From: Paenisporosarcina sp050269735
Lineage (GTDB): Bacteria; Bacillota; Bacilli; Bacillales_A; Planococcaceae
Assembly (NCBI RefSeq): GCF_050269735.1
Contig: NZ_JBNNIX010000001.1
Span: 1-64,000 of the forward strand
Length of the DNA: 64,000 nucleotides
Reading direction: 5' to 3'
Shown here: positions 61,585-64,000 of the stretch, in pieces
How positions within the stretch are numbered: the first letter of the stretch is position 1
Layout: the number at the start of each line of letters is the position of its first letter
Program-made: the position numbers and the translations under genes
The notes under the pieces: generated by a model
Told to the model about the DNA's origin: nothing
The model's input: the letters and a program-made list of their open reading frames with translations, nothing else
Database searches by the model: none

Positions 61585-62772
61585 ATGACAGGAATATTAA
61601 CAGCAATCTTATCAGTTATTGTATTACTTGGAGCGGCATTCTTAATGTCGAATGATAAGAAAAACATCAACTATAGAGCAGTTGTAATTTTGTTCGTAGC
61701 TCAGCTTATTACAGCTTATGCAATGCTTAACACAACAATTGGTGGACAGGTAGTAAAAGCTGTCACTGACTTTTTCGCGAAGTTGATGGTGTTTGGTAAT
61801 GAAGGGATAGCTTTTGTCTTTGGTGGCTTTGAGTTTGAGAATGACCGTCCAGTATTCTTTATCTCGGTTTTACTGCTGATTGTCTTCACATCTACTTTAC
61901 TAAGTGTTCTAACTTACATCAGAATTTTACCTCTTATGATCAAGTATCTTGGAGGAGCAGTTTCTAAATTAACAGGTCTTCCTGTAATTGAATCTTTCTC
62001 TACTGTCGCTTCTTCAATCTTTGGAGATACAGGTGCTTTAATTGCTGTAAAGAACCATATTCCTAAAATGAATAAGAATAGATTATTTATTGCTACTACG
62101 GCATCACTGACAAGTGTATCAGCATCCATTGTAGGAGCTTATATGACAATGATACCTGCTGAATACGTACTGGTAGCTCTACCTCTTAATATAATGTCAG
62201 GTTTACTGCTTGCCTCTATGGTGGCTCCGGCTCAATCCGTTGAGGGAGAAGAAATTAGAGTTAAAGATATGATCAATGACAAGTCTCTATTTGAGGCAAT
62301 TGGTAATGGTGCTATTGATGGGATGAAAGTTGCAGGAATTGTAGGAGCTATGCTTATTGCGTACATCTCTCTTATTGCGATGATTAACTTTGTTCTTACA
62401 TCAACTATTGGAATAGACTTGACTACGATTATGGGCTATGTATTATCACCTGTAGCTTGGTTAATGGGTGTACCAGCTAATGAAATGGTACAAGCAGGCG
62501 GAGTAATGGGAACAAAGATCATCTCTAATGAGTTTGTTGCCATGTTAGGCTTCCAAGAAATGATTCCTAACTTGTCTGCTAAAACTGTAGGCGTTGTATC
62601 AGCTTTCTTAATATCATTTGCTAACTTTAGTTCGATTGGAATCATCATTGGAACGGTACAGGCAATTGATGAAAAACAATCAGGCGTTGTAGCCAAGTTT
62701 GGCCTCAAGATGTTGTTAGTTGCTACAATGGCATCGGTATTAACAGCTACAGTCGTTGGACTATTTATCTAA
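61585..62772 (+). CDS. nupC: concentrative nucleoside transporter, NupC family
   Basis: 395 residues, about the size of B. subtilis NupC (393). Ten or so membrane segments. The nucleoside-binding region VIESFSTVASSIFGDTGALIAV and the C-terminal SFANFSSIGIIIGTVQAID are CNT-family signatures. It imports nucleosides with protons or sodium. The ATG at 61585 follows GGGGAG by eight bases; an in-frame upstream ATG lacks a ribosome site. Followed by a terminator. Confidence 0.93.
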   Translation: MTGILTAILSVIVLLGAAFLMSNDKKNINYRAVVILFVAQLITAYAMLNTTIGGQVVKAVTDFFAKLMVFGNEGIAFVFGGFEFENDRPVFFISVLLLIVFTSTLLSVLTYIRILPLMIKYLGGAVSKLTGLPVIESFSTVASSIFGDTGALIAVKNHIPKMNKNRLFIATTASLTSVSASIVGAYMTMIPAEYVLVALPLNIMSGLLLASMVAPAQSVEGEEIRVKDMINDKSLFEAIGNGAIDGMKVAGIVGAMLIAYISLIAMINFVLTSTIGIDLTTIMGYVLSPVAWLMGVPANEMVQAGGVMGTKIISNEFVAMLGFQEMIPNLSAKTVGVVSAFLISFANFSSIGIIIGTVQAIDEKQSGVVAKFGLKMLLVATMASVLTATVVGLFI

Positions 62773-62814
62773 TATAGCTTTTCTGAAGAAATGACCTTTC
62801 TGAAAAATAATTGG

Positions 62815-62852
62815 GACAAGTAACCACTGGGTTACTTGTCTTTCTTTTTTTC
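62815..62852 (+). terminator. nucleoside transporter terminator
   Basis: GACAAGTAAC (62815-62824) pairs with GTTACTTGTC (62831-62840), followed by a T run. Confidence 0.95.
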
Positions 62853-62901
62853 CTAGTAATTGGTAAGATAACATATTGTTACTTGGGAAGTAGGTGAAAA
62901 A

Positions 62902-64000
62902 ATGGCAACAATTGAAGCAGAGAACAAGCCAATGAAACAGCTGAAATTATTCAGTCTGACATGGCCTATATTTTTAGAAGTCTTTCTTTTTATGTTAATG
63001 GGAATTGTCGATACGTTCATGCTGAGTGCGCTTTCGGATGATGCTGTATCCGGAGTAGGGGCAGCAAATCAATATATACACATCGCGATTTTAGTACTTG
63101 AAGTCGTGGGAACTGGTGCGGCAATCGTTGTTTCCCAATATCTTGGTTCCAAGAGGTATATCGAAGCATCCAAAATATCGGGGCTAGCAGTTACATTAAA
63201 TCTCGGCATCGGGCTTGTCATAAGTGCAGGGTACTTAGTGTTTGCCAGAAGCATGATGTCGGCCATGAACTTACAAGGTGAAGTATTGGCATACGCTGAA
63301 CAATACTTGTCCATTGTAGGTGGCGCCATTTTTCTTCAAGCCATCATTAATTCATTAGCGGCCATTATTCGCGTGCATGGATGGACGAAACAAACCATGT
63401 ATGTCTCATTGGGCATGAATATCTTTCACGTTGTCGGTAACTATTTGCTTATTTTCGGGAAATTCGGATTTCCTGAATTGGGGGTTCAAGGTGCCGCCAT
63501 TTCGTCAGTGATCAGTCGATTCCTGGCACTCATTGTGTTCTTTTGGTTGCTCTATCAAGTCATGGAATATAGAGTGAAATTTCACTATTACATTACCTTA
63601 TCCAAGGAATACATTGGCAAGATTCTGCATATCGGGATTCCGGCGGCATTTGAGCAGGTCATGTATCAGGCGTGTCAAATTGTCTTCTTCTATTACGCGA
63701 CCTACCTTGGGGCAGAATCCTTGGCAGCCAGACAATATGCGATGAATATTTCCATGTTCACGTTTTTGTTTGCCATTGCCATCGGAATGGGAACTGCCAT
63801 TATTGTCGGACGATTAGTCGGGGCGAATGAAAAAGAAGAAGCTTATTCGAGATTATGGAAGAGTTTGAAATCAGCCCTTATCTTCACGTTAAGTATGGTC
63901 ATGCTGGTGATGATTTTCCGCAATCAGCTAATTGGGTTATTTACGGATAATCCACAAGTAATCAAGATCGCGTCCACCGTTTTGTTACTCAGTATCCTTT
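62902..64000 (+). CDS. MATE family efflux transporter, 3' truncated by the window
   Basis: The frame opens at ATG 62902 (MATIEAENKPMKQLKLFSLTWPIFLEVFLF) behind TAGGTGAAAA and stays open to the window end, about 366 residues so far. Features of MATE (multidrug and toxin extrusion) proteins are FLMLMGIVDTFMLSALSDDAVSGVGAANQ and the repeated half with EQVMYQACQIVFFYYATYLGAESLAARQYAMNIS. It probably exchanges cationic drugs for protons or sodium. The substrate is not known. Confidence 0.92.
   Translation, partial: MATIEAENKPMKQLKLFSLTWPIFLEVFLFMLMGIVDTFMLSALSDDAVSGVGAANQYIHIAILVLEVVGTGAAIVVSQYLGSKRYIEASKISGLAVTLNLGIGLVISAGYLVFARSMMSAMNLQGEVLAYAEQYLSIVGGAIFLQAIINSLAAIIRVHGWTKQTMYVSLGMNIFHVVGNYLLIFGKFGFPELGVQGAAISSVISRFLALIVFFWLLYQVMEYRVKFHYYITLSKEYIGKILHIGIPAAFEQVMYQACQIVFFYYATYLGAESLAARQYAMNISMFTFLFAIAIGMGTAIIVGRLVGANEKEEAYSRLWKSLKSALIFTLSMVMLVMIFRNQLIGLFTDNPQVIKIASTVLLLSIL

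Noticed and set aside
1..64000. CRISPR arrays, tRNA genes, prophage or complete insertion sequences
   Set aside because: None seen: no regularly spaced repeats, no cloverleaf sequences with T-loop GGTTCGAATCC-type motifs, and no transposase or integrase frames.

Overview
The window is the replication-origin region of a low-GC, endospore-forming Firmicute, most likely a Planococcaceae member (Sporosarcina, Paenisporosarcina or a relative). This rests on the Bacillus-type order around oriC, the sporulation gene yyaC, a noc gene beside parAB, and mqo and DUF families common in that family. The genus is an inference; no complete 16S is present.

Layout. The 5' end of a 16S rRNA gene leaves the window at position 1 on the minus strand, behind tandem promoters. 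A lone MFS transporter follows on the plus strand. The minus-strand replication block then runs dnaA, dnaN, yaaA (S4), recF, remB, gyrB, gyrA from 10767 down to 1861. The two DnaA-box regions flanking dnaA (9252-9420 and 10768-11150) form a bipartite origin. From 11286 the plus-strand arm runs rpmH, rnpA, yidC, jag, mnmE, mnmG, rsmG, noc, parA, parB (with two perfect parS sites), a DUF554 gene, yyaC (convergent), mscS, yyzM, ychF, rpsF-ssb-rpsR, yybS, gdpP, rplI, dnaB and purA. After a short accessory stretch and a YitT protein come an M23/LysM peptidase and the walRKHIJ-htrA cell-wall stress operon. A DnaA-box cluster, a CxxH/CxxC miniprotein and rlmH end this conserved core.

From 44900 to the end the content is accessory: DUF4230 and EcsC-like genes, a membrane protein with a decayed HTH regulator, DUF4317, DUF1540, DUF378, SET-domain and LURP-one proteins, mqo, an ECF S component, a PgeF/YlmD protein, an LLM flavoprotein, a KinB-like histidine kinase, a NupC-type nucleoside transporter and a truncated MATE pump.

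The most interesting observation is at the rlmH 3' end, which in staphylococci is the SCC (SCCmec) integration site. The sequence there closely resembles the SCC attachment core. A second imperfect copy lies 2.28 kb downstream and exactly brackets the divergent DUF4230/EcsC-like pair. This looks like a small recombinase-less SCC-like cassette. Other points of interest are DnaA-box clusters outside oriC, Noc-site-like 14-mers at walR/walK, a terminator hairpin inside the yyaC coding region, a frameshifted small gene after purA, two Bacillales-type intergenic repeats, and a possible attenuator before the DUF4317 gene.
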